Assembly: GCF_040833985.1 (NCBI RefSeq)
Contig: NZ_CP162140.1
Location: 124,001-188,000 of the forward strand
Source: Leptospira sp. WS4.C2
GTDB taxonomy: Bacteria; Spirochaetota; Leptospiria; Leptospirales; Leptospiraceae
Direction: 5' to 3'
DNA length: 64,000 nucleotides
Below the pieces are notes generated by a model. It was given only the letters and a program-made list of their open reading frames with translations, was not told the origin of the DNA and did no database searches. This document shows positions 16,414 through 25,654 of this stretch, one piece after another (position 1 is the stretch's first letter; each line of letters begins with the position of its first letter). The position numbers and the translations under genes were made by a program.

Positions 16414-17817
16414 TTATTTTTCTCTTAAAAGGGCGTCATTAGCAGCATTCTTATAGGCACCGATCATGGTTGGGTAGTTGAATATGTGCTCGGTGAAATA
16501 CTCAATGGGAGCTTTGAGATTGACCACACATTGTCCAAGAGCAATGAGCTCCGTTGCTTTGTCAGAAATGATATGAACCCCTAGAACTCGTCTTGTTTGT
16601 CTATCAAAAAGAATTTTTAGAAGTCCAACTTGGTCTCCACTGATTTGAGCACGAGTGATGGTATCAAAACGAGCCATCCCCACTCCATAATTGACTCCAC
16701 GGGATTTTAATGCTTCTTCTGTTGGTCCGATGGTTGCAATTTCTGGTAAGGTATAGATTCCAATAGGAAACTCTTCGGCGTCTACAGGGGCAGAAGAATG
16801 ACCAAACATATGTTTTGCGACATAAGTTCCTTGGTACATGGAAACAGAGGCCAAACTAGGAAATCCGATGACATCCCCACAAGCGTAAATATTCGGGATA
16901 TTGGTTTGATAGTGTTCGTTTACTAAAATTTGTTTTCTGTCATTGGGTGTTATACCCACAGATTCCAAACCTAAATTGTCTACATTTCCTAAACGCCCAC
17001 GAGAGATCAGCACCTGATTGACACACACCACTTCACCTCTGTTAGTTGTGAGTTCGAACCCTTCGTCGTTCGGTAGTTTGTGATATTTTGTGATGGAAGA
17101 ATCTACGTGAATCGAAATCCCTGATTGTTGCATAATGCCAGTCATTTCATTCGAAATATCTTCATCTAAAAAACCAAGGATCCTACTTTGTGAATCGAAT
17201 AGATGAACTTGCACTCCGATATGTGCAAAGATCGTTGCGTATTCCGATCCAATGATTCCGGCACCTACCACAGCCAAGGATGTAGGCATCTTTTTCATGG
17301 CAAAGAGTCCATCGCTATCGTAAATCAATCCATCTTCAAAAGGGATGTTTTCGTTTGTGGGCCTCCGTGGACTACTCCCGGTTGCAATTAATATGTTTTC
17401 AGTTTCGTAGACTTTTTTTCTTCCCGCAGAATCTGTGACCTCTACATGGTGGGCGTCTATTACTGTTCCCCAACCGGTAAGTGTGGTGACACGGTTTTGG
17501 ATCATTTGTTCGCGGGTGACATCCTCTTCCTTTTCGATCACCGTAGAGGCACGAAACATAAGTTCCTGTAATGTTAGTGTTGCCGTTTGTGGGGATTGTA
17601 ATCCGTGAAGTTTGGACAACTTTAAGTTCCTGTAGAACCGGCTGGTTTCTTGTAAGGATTTGGAAGGGATGGTTCCATAGTGGACACAACCACCACCCAA
17701 GTAAGGGTCTTTTTCTATGATGGCTGCTTTTTTTCCCATTTTGCTTGCTTGGATAGCAGCTTTTTGTGCGGCAGGACCGCCCCCGATGGCGAGTAAATCA
17801 AATCGATTGATGGACAT
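16414..17817 (-). CDS. sthA: Soluble pyridine nucleotide transhydrogenase
   Basis: 467 residues, full length for the family. FAD-binding DLLAIGGGPAAQKAA at the N-terminus, then GGGCVHYGTIPSKSLQETS: this is the disulfide-reductase fold with only one of the two redox cysteines, the hallmark of SthA as opposed to lipoamide dehydrogenase. The NAD(P) site is LAVVGAGIIGSEYATIFAHI, and the C-terminal dimerisation domain contains IYTLPEIATIGPTEEAL. It equilibrates NADPH/NAD+ with NADP+/NADH in the cytoplasm. The gene stands 9 bases downstream of nothing on its own strand and lies just upstream of the ECF sigma frame. Confidence 0.92.
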   Translation of the reverse strand: MSINRFDLLAIGGGPAAQKAAIQASKMGKKAAIIEKDPYLGGGCVHYGTIPSKSLQETSRFYRNLKLSKLHGLQSPQTATLTLQELMFRASTVIEKEEDVTREQMIQNRVTTLTGWGTVIDAHHVEVTDSAGRKKVYETENILIATGSSPRRPTNENIPFEDGLIYDSDGLFAMKKMPTSLAVVGAGIIGSEYATIFAHIGVQVHLFDSQSRILGFLDEDISNEMTGIMQQSGISIHVDSSITKYHKLPNDEGFELTTNRGEVVCVNQVLISRGRLGNVDNLGLESVGITPNDRKQILVNEHYQTNIPNIYACGDVIGFPSLASVSMYQGTYVAKHMFGHSSAPVDAEEFPIGIYTLPEIATIGPTEEALKSRGVNYGVGMARFDTITRAQISGDQVGLLKILFDRQTRRVLGVHIISDKATELIALGQCVVNLKAPIEYFTEHIFNYPTMIGAYKNAANDALLREK

Positions 17818-17975
17818 TTGCTAAAAAAACAATACGAACGAATTGAAAAATAGCAAGCAAAATTGAAAGAACAAACCTACATTGGGTTCTTTCCATTTTT
17901 CGCCTAACAAAGTACTACATGAAATACAAAATATCTTGCTTTCGGAACTCATAGTCTCATGTTTCAGCTATCCCT

Positions 17976-20762
17976 ATGGAATTCTTTAAAATGATCCAAT
18001 CCGGGCTCATCTCCGCCTGGAAAATCCTTTCCGAAGGAATTAGAGCTAAACTTGCTTGGTTTACAGGCACCCTAATCGCCTTAACAATTCTTTTACTTTC
18101 CATCATTACCGTCCGCCAACAAACAGCCATTCTTTCGGAAAGTTATGAAAAACAAGCTGCTGTCTCCAAAAATTTTATCGCTAGTTTGGTAATGGAGATT
18201 GAGAATATATCGCAAAACTTAATCCGCATTGAAGAATTCAAATCCAGGATAGAGAGACAAAGAGAAGAACTAAAAAAATACCGAACTGCCAAAGTAGTGA
18301 CCAAAAAAAAGACGGTTTCTGTATTTGGGTTTCAAACCAATCTTTTTGGATCTCTTGGAACGTCCAAAGTAGTCAAGAAGGTAGATACTTTTTTTTCCGT
18401 GTATCTAACCAAAGATGATGTGGATGTTTTGGAACGAGAGATCCGCCACCAACTAAAGGAAGCAGCCGGTAGAAATATCAGTGAAAGAGAATGGAACACT
18501 TTGGAAGGTCTTGCCTCTTCTTATGTTCGCAACGAAGAAAAATATTTAGAAGCCCAAAAACAAACACCTCCAGAAGATCCAGATGCTAAATTAAATTGGG
18601 AAACCAATCTTAAAAATCTAAAAAAAGAAATACGAAATCATAAATCACAACTAGACCTTTTCATTGCAAAGTTTTATGCTGATTCCAAAAAACGCAAACT
18701 GGAAGAGCTGGGTCTAGACACCCAACTCTTTAGAATCCAAACCTTCCCTCTATCAGCAATGATTCCAGGAGAAACTTCACTTGCTTCCTTTGATACACAA
18801 ATCATCGACAATACCTCTCCCCTAGCACAAATCGATCAGTTTGATCAAATGGAGGAAAGTTTGGTGGAGTCCTTCCAACGTTTGTCAGATGTAATTTCTG
18901 CTTTAGACGAAGATGCAAAACAATATGTCTATGAATGGGAAGACAGAGAAATTCAAGCATTACATTCTCCACTTTTCCGTCACCAAAACTCTACAACACG
19001 TGCTTTCCATTTAGTTAGCGTACAATCGAAATTAGGCGACTACCGGGAAGTCATCAAAGAGGACTACCGAATCACAAACGAACTTTCGGAACTCATTCCC
19101 AAATTAAGAGAACGCATCCAATTCTTAAAAAATGCGAAACCACCCATTCCTCCTGCCAAGGACAAACTATTTACTAGTTTTTATAAATCCTATAAGGAAC
19201 TCATTGAAGCAAGAGACCAGATCTTTGATGCGGTAACCACAAACTACCCAATCCCTCCAGAAAATTGGGAAAAAATTGAATCCTTAAGGAGTTTACGTGA
19301 TGTGGCCTTGGAAGATTGGATTTTGATGAAATTCAAAACCGATCCCACCGAATACGAACGTTATTACCAAGATCCGGAATCTAGAGAAACACAAAGGAAC
19401 CGATGGAAGGCCATTCGAAAATGGATTGTTACTGCTGAACAAGAAACTCCCACAAAAGAATTAAAAAGACTTTTTCCAGATGGAAGTTTTGGCCACTCCC
19501 GAAGTGAATCAGAAGAAATTATGTGGAAGTTGGATGGAACCCATCTTTTGGAATCGGAAAATGTTCCAAACTTGGTATTACGTGATAATTTTTCAGGACT
19601 CATTCGAACCCTTGTAGATAGGACAGATGGTATACGAGCCATCAAAGACAACAGAAATCAAATTGTGCTTTCTGCCATTACGATCTGTTTGGTGGCGATT
19701 CTATTTGCTATTTTTATCTCGGGTGTGGTAGTTCAAAAAATTAGAAAAATCATTCGCAGTGCTGAAGATGTAGGCCAAGGAAATCTTCACGTCCATTTTG
19801 ATGATGGGGGAAATGATGAATTTGGAAATCTTACTGTCGCACTCAACCAAATGGTTTCAGGACTGAAAGAACGCGAAAAGATGCGTGGAGTTCTTGGAAG
19901 TATGGTGGACCCAGTTGTGGTAGGTGAAGCTCTAAAAGACTTAGAAAAACTAAAACAAGGGAGTGAAAAAATCATCACTGCCTTCTTTTCTGATATTGCG
20001 GGTTTTAGTGCTATTTCTGAAAAACTAAATTCCAAAGAACTTGCCAATTTACTGAACGAATACCTATCTGCGATGACTATCATTTTAAAACACCATGATG
20101 GAGTTTTGGATAAATACATCGGGGACGCCATCGTTGGGATTTTTAATGCACCACTCGATGTAGAAAACCATTGTTTGAAAGCAGTTTCTGCCAGTGTCGA
20201 AATGCGGGACAAATTAGAAGTTCTGAAAGAGGGATGGAAAACAAACAATAAATACATCCCAGAAGCTCACACAATGAAGTTCCGAATTGGATTAAACATG
20301 GGTTATGCGAAGGTTGGATTTATGGGAACCGATGCCTTAGCATCCTATACGATGATGGGTGATACAGTGAATCTTGCGGCAAGACTTGAAGCAGCCGGAA
20401 AAGACTATGGGGTTTGTATTTTAGTTTCTGAATTTGTCCATGACGAAGTCAAAGACCATTTTTTCACTCGTAAGTTAGATATCGTTCGCGTGAAAGGCAA
20501 AACCAAACCAGTCACACTCTTTGAAGTTCGGACCAAAAAAGGGGATGAAACAGAAGCAGACCATAAGTTGGTCGAGGCCTATGAGAGTGCCCTTTTCTCT
20601 TATTTGAATCGAAAGTTCGAGGAAGCGGGTAAAAAATTCTACACCATCCTGACTTCTACCGGGGATGAGGCCTGCAAACTCCTCTGGGAACGTTGCCAAT
20701 ACTATCTCGAGACTCCTCCAGAACCGGATTGGGACGGGGCTTTTACCAGAACAAAAAAGTAA
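17976..20762 (+). CDS. Membrane class III adenylate cyclase with HAMP domain
   Basis: 928 residues. A transmembrane helix at about 28-48 and another at about 565-590 (IVLSAITICLVAILFAIFI) enclose a very large extracytoplasmic region of about 510 residues that is charged and helical, with coiled-coil character. A HAMP domain (IRSAEDVGQGNLHVHFDDGG) leads to the catalytic domain: metal Asp in AFFSDIAGFSAISEKL and Asp in DKYIGDAIVGIFNAP. The Lys in DKYIGD and Thr in YTMMGDTVNLAARLE are the pair expected for adenine specificity. It probably makes cAMP in response to an external or envelope signal. The ATG at 17976 has no strong ribosome binding site. Confidence 0.88.
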   Translation: MEFFKMIQSGLISAWKILSEGIRAKLAWFTGTLIALTILLLSIITVRQQTAILSESYEKQAAVSKNFIASLVMEIENISQNLIRIEEFKSRIERQREELKKYRTAKVVTKKKTVSVFGFQTNLFGSLGTSKVVKKVDTFFSVYLTKDDVDVLEREIRHQLKEAAGRNISEREWNTLEGLASSYVRNEEKYLEAQKQTPPEDPDAKLNWETNLKNLKKEIRNHKSQLDLFIAKFYADSKKRKLEELGLDTQLFRIQTFPLSAMIPGETSLASFDTQIIDNTSPLAQIDQFDQMEESLVESFQRLSDVISALDEDAKQYVYEWEDREIQALHSPLFRHQNSTTRAFHLVSVQSKLGDYREVIKEDYRITNELSELIPKLRERIQFLKNAKPPIPPAKDKLFTSFYKSYKELIEARDQIFDAVTTNYPIPPENWEKIESLRSLRDVALEDWILMKFKTDPTEYERYYQDPESRETQRNRWKAIRKWIVTAEQETPTKELKRLFPDGSFGHSRSESEEIMWKLDGTHLLESENVPNLVLRDNFSGLIRTLVDRTDGIRAIKDNRNQIVLSAITICLVAILFAIFISGVVVQKIRKIIRSAEDVGQGNLHVHFDDGGNDEFGNLTVALNQMVSGLKEREKMRGVLGSMVDPVVVGEALKDLEKLKQGSEKIITAFFSDIAGFSAISEKLNSKELANLLNEYLSAMTIILKHHDGVLDKYIGDAIVGIFNAPLDVENHCLKAVSASVEMRDKLEVLKEGWKTNNKYIPEAHTMKFRIGLNMGYAKVGFMGTDALASYTMMGDTVNLAARLEAAGKDYGVCILVSEFVHDEVKDHFFTRKLDIVRVKGKTKPVTLFEVRTKKGDETEADHKLVEAYESALFSYLNRKFEEAGKKFYTILTSTGDEACKLLWERCQYYLETPPEPDWDGAFTRTKK

Positions 20763-20821
20763 GGAATCTGCGAATTATTTCAATAAAATGGAAATTTTGT
20801 CCAATAAAGTATAACAAATTC

Positions 20822-20849
20822 TTGCATTTTTAGACAAGATTTCTATATT
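20822..20849 (+). promoter_or_regulatory. Probable sigma70 promoter of the peroxiredoxin gene
   Basis: TTGCAT at 20822-20827 and TATATT at 20844-20849, spaced by 16 bases, lie 31 bases before the start codon. The ribosome binding site TAGGAGA is at 20867-20873. The match is by eye. Confidence 0.5.
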
Positions 20850-20879
20850 GGGATCAACTGATCTTATAGGAGACAAATC

Positions 20880-21515
20880 ATGGCACTACGTTTAGGCGAT
20901 GAAGCACCCAATTTCCAAGCGGAAACCTCTGAAGGCAAAATAGACTTTCATGAATATTTAGGACAAGGTTGGGGGATTTTGTTTTCTCACCCCAAAGACT
21001 ACACACCAGTTTGTACAACCGAACTTGGATATGTAGCAAAAATCAAACCTGAGTTCGAAAAACGAAATGTAAAAGTGATCGCACTTTCTGTTGACCCTGT
21101 TGACAGTCACAAAGGTTGGATCTCTGATATCAACGAAACACAGGGGACCGTAGTAAATTATCCTATTATCGCCGATGCCGATCGTAAAGTTTCCAATCTT
21201 TATGATATGATCCACCCGAATGCTAGTGAAACGACTACAGTTCGTTCCGTATTTGTTGTTGGCCCAGATAAAAAAGTAAAGTTAACTCTCACCTACCCTG
21301 CATCGACTGGAAGAAATTTTGACGAACTTTTACGCGTGATTGACTCTTTACAACTCACTTCTCAGTTTAGTGTGGCAACTCCTGCCAACTGGAAAGACGG
21401 AGAAGATACAATCATCGTTCCATCCGTTTCTGATGAAGATGCAAAGAAAAAATTCCCAAAAGGATTTCGCACCATCAAACCTTATTTACGTTACACTCCA
21501 CAACCAAATAAGTAG
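20880..21515 (+). CDS. 1-Cys peroxiredoxin (Prx6 type)
   Basis: 211 residues. The peroxidatic Cys45 sits in DYTPVCTTELG, preceded by HPKDY; no second cysteine is present, so it is a 1-Cys enzyme. The long C-terminal extension (WKDGEDTIIVP...FPKGFRTIKPYLRYTP) is typical of the Prx6 group. It reduces H2O2 and organic hydroperoxides in the cytoplasm; the reductant is not visible here. It has a strong ribosome binding site (TAGGAGA) and its own terminator, and is followed by an OsmC-type peroxidase, so this is a small peroxide-defence pair. Confidence 0.92.
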   Translation: MALRLGDEAPNFQAETSEGKIDFHEYLGQGWGILFSHPKDYTPVCTTELGYVAKIKPEFEKRNVKVIALSVDPVDSHKGWISDINETQGTVVNYPIIADADRKVSNLYDMIHPNASETTTVRSVFVVGPDKKVKLTLTYPASTGRNFDELLRVIDSLQLTSQFSVATPANWKDGEDTIIVPSVSDEDAKKKFPKGFRTIKPYLRYTPQPNK

Positions 21516-21521
21516 TATTTA

Positions 21522-21552
21522 AAAGCGGGTCTTTGGCCCGCTTTGCTCTTTT
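21522..21552 (+). terminator. Rho-independent terminator after the peroxiredoxin gene
   Basis: Stem AAAGCGGG (21522-21529) and CCCGCTTT (21537-21544) with a 7-base loop, followed by GCTCTTTTG. It lies between the peroxiredoxin stop and the OsmC start, so the two genes are probably only partly co-transcribed. Confidence 0.75.
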
Positions 21553-21566
21553 GTATTTAAAAATTT

Positions 21567-21983
21567 ATGAACATCAAACTGAATCGAATTGAATCCCCTT
21601 ATGTTTTGGAAGCTCGGAACGAATCCGGAAACTCCATTCGTATCGATGCCTCACCGGAAATCGGTGGTAAAAATTCTGGTCCAAGGCCTATGGAACTTTT
21701 GATTATGGGACTTGCTGGCTGCAGTAGCATTGATGTTCTCATGATCCTAAACAAACATAGAATTGAAGTGAAAGATTACTCTGTGGAAGTGGATGCCAAT
21801 CGCGAAAAAGTCGAAGAAGCTAATCTTTTTAAAAACATCCATATGAAATTCAAAGTAAAAGGTGACTTTAAAGAAGAACAAGTGAAACGTGCGATTGATC
21901 TCAGTTTAGAAAAATACTGTTCCGTTGCGAAAACGCTCGAAAAAACGGCAAAGATCACTTACGAATTCGAATTAGTTCCTTAA
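21567..21983 (+). CDS. OsmC/YhfA-like family protein
   Basis: 138 residues. Two cysteines expected for OsmC-type peroxidases are present: Cys52 in GLAGCSSIDVLMIL and a second in EKYCSVAKTLEKTA near residue 117. The order, a short N-terminal beta sheet with PRPMELLIMGLAGC and then a long helix, fits the YhfA branch. It probably acts on organic hydroperoxides with thiol reductants, or in sulfur chemistry; the branch is less well characterised than OsmC/Ohr. ATG at 21567 follows a region without a clear ribosome binding site. Confidence 0.88.
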   Translation: MNIKLNRIESPYVLEARNESGNSIRIDASPEIGGKNSGPRPMELLIMGLAGCSSIDVLMILNKHRIEVKDYSVEVDANREKVEEANLFKNIHMKFKVKGDFKEEQVKRAIDLSLEKYCSVAKTLEKTAKITYEFELVP

Positions 21984-22086
21984 AACCAACTTACCTTCCG
22001 TTGTTAGCTGAAGTCCTATCGCCTTCACGGAAATTGACTGACGTAGCTACCGTTGGAGAAGTCGGTGATTCAAAAAATAATATTAT

Positions 22087-23160
22087 TTACAATTTGTTCT
22101 TTTTTATGTTTTTCGCAAGTTTACTAATTGTTTTCCAATTTGCTTTTTCAATTGCACTTGCTTTCATGGTTTGTCTGTCTTCTAAATATTTAAACTCTTT
22201 CTTCAATTTTAAAAAACTTTCTAATCGTTTCGGATCAAGAGAATCATCACTTATAGCTTTTTTTACTGCGCAACCAGGTTCGTTTTCATGACTGCAATTG
22301 CGGTAGCGACAGTTTAAACTCAATTTCTCAATATCATCAAAAACATACTTCAATCCTTCTTCATCACCCCAAACTTGTAATTCTCGCATTCCAGGTGTAT
22401 CAATGACCATACCGCCACTTGGAAGTATGATTAATTCACGATAAGTTGTTGTATGTCGACCCCGACTTCCTAATTCACTTACTTCGTTTACTTTTAGATG
22501 TTCCATCCCAAGCAGAGAGTTGATGATAGTAGATTTTCCAACTCCTGATGAACCGAGAAAAGCAATAGTTTTCCCTTTTTGAATGTATTGATTCAAAATA
22601 TCAATTCCAGTATTTTGAGTTGCACTGAGTGTATACACATCAACTCCGATCGTTATTGATTCAACTTCGATTTTTCGTAATTCAGCCTCAGGACATAGGT
22701 CGGCTTTATTTAACAAAACAACTGGTAAAGCTTTGCTTTCCCATGCGATTGATAAAAAACGTTCGATACGTCGTAAATTATAATTTAAATCTAAGCCGGT
22801 AATAATGAATACTATGTCAATGTTAGCTGCAATTATTTGTTCATCAGTAATCTGGCCAGGAACTTTTCGACTGAATACACTCTTTCTAGGTAAAAGCGCG
22901 TGAATGATTGCTTTCATTTCATTTGAAATTACTGAAGTTACCACCCAATCACCCACTGCTGGAAATTCACTTTTACTTTCGGTACTAAATCGAAATTTTC
23001 CTGAAATTTCGCAGCTGAATTCTCCAAGTTCACAGCAAGCTATATATTTTTCTCTGTTCTCTCGAATGATACGCATCGCCGACAGACCTTGATTTTTATA
23101 TTTATCAAAATTCAGTTCAAAAAAAGAATTCCATCCTAAATCAGACAATTGCATGATCAT
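22087..23160 (-). CDS. rsgA: RsgA-type circularly permuted GTPase (accessory paralogue)
   Basis: 357 residues. Order of domains: OB-fold N-terminus (AVGDWVVTSV), GTPase with permuted motifs NKAD (G4), GSSGVGKSTIINSL (G1), DTPGM (G3), then a zinc finger with CRYRNCSHENEPGC. RsgA proteins assist late 30S ribosome maturation. The N-terminal ...DLGWNSFFE stretch and the very AT-rich composition are like the RsgA variants found in Firmicutes, and differ from the rest of the window. A second, canonical rsgA may exist elsewhere in the genome. It lies with the next gene in a possible mobile block. Confidence 0.88.
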   Translation of the reverse strand: MIMQLSDLGWNSFFELNFDKYKNQGLSAMRIIRENREKYIACCELGEFSCEISGKFRFSTESKSEFPAVGDWVVTSVISNEMKAIIHALLPRKSVFSRKVPGQITDEQIIAANIDIVFIITGLDLNYNLRRIERFLSIAWESKALPVVLLNKADLCPEAELRKIEVESITIGVDVYTLSATQNTGIDILNQYIQKGKTIAFLGSSGVGKSTIINSLLGMEHLKVNEVSELGSRGRHTTTYRELIILPSGGMVIDTPGMRELQVWGDEEGLKYVFDDIEKLSLNCRYRNCSHENEPGCAVKKAISDDSLDPKRLESFLKLKKEFKYLEDRQTMKASAIEKANWKTISKLAKNIKKNKL

Positions 23161-23211
23161 TCTCCATAAATTGCAGACGTCGTTCCATGAACCTTAGTCC
23201 CCGAGGTACTT

Positions 23212-23218
23212 GTTATGC
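23212..23218 (+). repeat. attC-like core site GTTATGC (left)
   Basis: TACTTGTTATGCGTA at 23208-23222 overlaps the stop codon of the 292-residue gene. Its inverse partner is at 24123-24129. On the minus strand this reads GCATAAC, the orientation of an integron R'' box right after a gene, followed by a short imperfect hairpin (GGTTC-ATG-GAAC, 23184-23196). A proper R' box was not found on the far side, so the site is at best degenerate. Confidence 0.35.
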
Positions 23219-24091
23219 GTAGTAGCGCGTTTGAATAGTGTTAATTAAATAAGAAAGCCATTGACCTTCTTTTACTTTCCCATCGAATGAAACGTAGCCG
23301 TCAGATTTATAAACATAGTTTACAGCCCACATTTTGTTCTTATTTCTTTTTTCATTAATATATTCTATAGAATCATTAACTCTTGTGTCTTTTATTTTAT
23401 CTGTTTCGGAGATAAACCAGAGTAATTCTAAGATAGTGATATTGTAATTTTCTGGAAAATAAAGATCAAGTATGTGTTTCGTAATTGGGTTTCCATTTGA
23501 CTGCCTCTTGAACAGATGGTGTTGAAGAATATACTCAGTACCTTCCTCGATTTTTAATTGCAGATCTTTATTCGATTCAAATTTGTTATATTCGTGCAAA
23601 GCTATGACTGATTTAGTTAAACCTATATAACATGGAGTAGATTTAAGGCATCCGCCATGTTTTAGGATTTCTACTTCTTTCCAATCGGAGTTAAAGTTTC
23701 TATGGAAAGCCTGATATTTTAAAATCCAGTTAACGGCATTCTTGACAATTTTGTTAGATTGTAGTCCCAATTTACAAAATGTTTTAATTAATATAGCATT
23801 GTAACATGGTAGTAAATTTTCCTTTTTCCCAGTGAGAGAAAATCCTTCAGAAGTTCCAAGGTTTTTAATAATTAAATCAATTATTTTCTTTGTATATGGT
23901 AGTTGTAAAGAATATGGAATTTCACTCAGCGCAATTAATTTCCAAACTAGAAATAAAGGATTTTGATTAATGTCCTTCGTTAAATTCTTAATTAATTCAG
24001 AATTTTCAAGTAAGGAAGTTATCTCGGATTTTGATAGACTTTCCTTCTTGTCATCTTTTATTCTTAATTCTAGAGCCGTATCAAATATCAT
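23213..24091 (-). CDS. Unknown protein, possibly alpha/alpha-toroid fold
   Basis: 292 residues, not recognised. The sequence is helical throughout with repeated pairs such as KNAVNWILKYQAFHRNF and IEEGTEYILQHHLFKR that resemble prenyltransferase/squalene-cyclase type toroid repeats; Cys-rich spots CLKSTPCYIG and LPCYNAILIKTFCKLG are also seen. No catalytic motif could be assigned. The gene is clearly more AT-rich than its neighbours and has GTTATGC-like sites at both ends. It is followed by the RsgA paralogue on the same strand. Function is unknown. Confidence 0.6.
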   Translation of the reverse strand: MIFDTALELRIKDDKKESLSKSEITSLLENSELIKNLTKDINQNPLFLVWKLIALSEIPYSLQLPYTKKIIDLIIKNLGTSEGFSLTGKKENLLPCYNAILIKTFCKLGLQSNKIVKNAVNWILKYQAFHRNFNSDWKEVEILKHGGCLKSTPCYIGLTKSVIALHEYNKFESNKDLQLKIEEGTEYILQHHLFKRQSNGNPITKHILDLYFPENYNITILELLWFISETDKIKDTRVNDSIEYINEKRNKNKMWAVNYVYKSDGYVSFDGKVKEGQWLSYLINTIQTRYYA

Positions 24092-24122
24092 TTTGTTTAA
24101 AATATAAAATGCGCCCTATTAT

Positions 24123-24129
24123 GCATAAC
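24123..24129 (-). repeat. attC-like core site GTTATGC (right)
   Basis: On the minus strand, TACAAGTTATGCATA (24120-24134) lies 30 bases upstream of the unknown gene. It matches 12 of 15 positions with the site at 23208-23222 read on the plus strand, giving an imperfect inverted repeat around the gene. Confidence 0.35.
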
Positions 24130-24137
24130 TTGTATTT

Positions 24138-24896
24138 CTATTTCAATTCGTTTAAATCCCAACTGTATTCATTGTAAACGATCTTTGCGTCTGGTTTGAT
24201 TGGTTCTTCAAACCCTTCTTGTACATATAGGATGAGGGTTGTTTTTTTAGTGAAATCAGTTTGAAACCAACTAAAAATTTTACTTAAATACAAAGTGTTC
24301 GTTGTTTTATCATAAGAATTCTTTTTTGGATTTTTTAAGAAACCAAGTTTTGCTGATTGGAGTTGTTTCTCTAACGCGTTCGGTGTGTAAGCCTCGGAAA
24401 TCAAATGAGGGCAACCGATAGAAGCACAAACAATTGCAAAATGGATTCTTGGTTCATTGAAGTCTTTTCGTAACTTTTCATGTTCAATCCAATCCAAGTT
24501 TCTTGATTTTCCAAGTAGGGAAAAGAATTCTTTTTTCCAAGGAATCCCGCGAGCTAAATTGATTTTGGAAAAAGGAGATCCAATTTCAGTGATACTTTCC
24601 ACAGGATAGTGATCGAGAATCAATTTGATTGTAAAAGCATTGTAAGCGTTGATGAGAAAACTTTGTTTTTCTTTTTCTGTGAAACCTTGGTATTGGGTCT
24701 CAGATACTTTGGAAAGCGTTTCTAGGTATTGCCGAAACGAACTTTCTTCTGATTGGACTCCCTTATAGGAAACCAGGCCATTCTTTACATTCTTTTTCAG
24801 AAGTGAGTCCCAAACCAAATGTTTGTGATCGAAGCCTTCGGCAGAGATTCCTTGCCATAAACCAAAACAAAGAAATGTAATGAGAAACTGTTTCAT
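24138..24896 (-). CDS. DUF547 family exported protein
   Basis: About 252 residues from the ATG at 24896 (MKQFLITFLCFGLWQGISAE), a cleavable signal peptide. The DUF547 core is evident: QSFLINAYNAFTIKLILDHY, then SSIGSPFSK-like ITEIGSPFSK and IPWKKEFF, LDWIEHEKLRKDFNEPRIHF and AIVCASIGCPHLISEAY. The conserved Asn-Ala-Tyr, His and Cys residues are retained. DUF547 is a papain-like-fold family of unknown function common in bacterial periplasms. It ends just before the AT-rich block. Confidence 0.88.
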   Translation of the reverse strand: MKQFLITFLCFGLWQGISAEGFDHKHLVWDSLLKKNVKNGLVSYKGVQSEESSFRQYLETLSKVSETQYQGFTEKEKQSFLINAYNAFTIKLILDHYPVESITEIGSPFSKINLARGIPWKKEFFSLLGKSRNLDWIEHEKLRKDFNEPRIHFAIVCASIGCPHLISEAYTPNALEKQLQSAKLGFLKNPKKNSYDKTTNTLYLSKIFSWFQTDFTKKTTLILYVQEGFEEPIKPDAKIVYNEYSWDLNELK

Positions 24897-24949
24897 AATG
24901 ACCACCCACTGACTTAGACTGATCCAAACTGGTTTGCCAAGGAGAATTT

Positions 24950-25651
24950 TTACGACAAACTATTCAAATAACGACTGATCCCTTGAATGACAGGTGCCGG
25001 AATTTCATGGCCACCATTAAAAGCGATGAATTCACCAAGAAGTCCCGAGTTACGAAGTAACTTTTCTAATTTTTTCGCGTTCGCATAACCAAGGATAGGA
25101 TCAAATTCACCATGCGATTGGAAAAATCGTAAAATTGATTTTTTTGGTGCTAACTCTTTCCAAAGAGATTCATTGACAAGTGCCCCCGAAAGGATCATAA
25201 GACCCTTGGATACTTCCTCTTTTCTGAGTGTTAGATCTGTGGCAAGCATAGCACCTTGTGAAAACCCACCCAATATTAATTGGTTCCAAGGAACTTCAAG
25301 AGCATCTAACATTAGATATGCTGCCTGACGTGCAACATCCATTCCTTCGGGATCTTTGTCGGCAAAATTCCTGAAATCATTTTTTCGAATGGCTTCCTCC
25401 AGAGCAGCCATATCAATCGGAAACCAGGCCCGACCTGAATATCCTGGCATAAGAGGGATACTCAAATGTCCATGCGGAAATACCCAGTTGAATTTTTGAT
25501 CTGTGACTAAAACTTCATGGATGGGAAATAAATCAAAAGCACTAGCACCATAACCATGAAACAATACTACAGTAGGTGCATCTGGGTCACCTTGGACACG
25601 AAGTACTTTTAAAGGCCCGAGAGATTCTAAATCGTTGTCATTATCTAACAT
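24950..25651 (-). CDS. Phospholipase/carboxylesterase family alpha/beta hydrolase
   Basis: 233 residues. Oxyanion region FHGYGASAFDLFPIHEVL; nucleophile elbow LILGGFSQGAMLATDL with Ser; catalytic Asp in HGEFDPILGY and His in NGGHEIPAP. The length and motifs fit the acyl-protein-thioesterase-like carboxylesterase family (YpfH-like), acting on short-chain esters in the cytoplasm. It starts three bases after the stop of dinB on the same strand, so it is probably in one operon with it; no functional link is evident. Confidence 0.9.
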   Translation of the reverse strand: MLDNDNDLESLGPLKVLRVQGDPDAPTVVLFHGYGASAFDLFPIHEVLVTDQKFNWVFPHGHLSIPLMPGYSGRAWFPIDMAALEEAIRKNDFRNFADKDPEGMDVARQAAYLMLDALEVPWNQLILGGFSQGAMLATDLTLRKEEVSKGLMILSGALVNESLWKELAPKKSILRFFQSHGEFDPILGYANAKKLEKLLRNSGLLGEFIAFNGGHEIPAPVIQGISRYLNSLS

Positions 25652-25654
25652 ATA

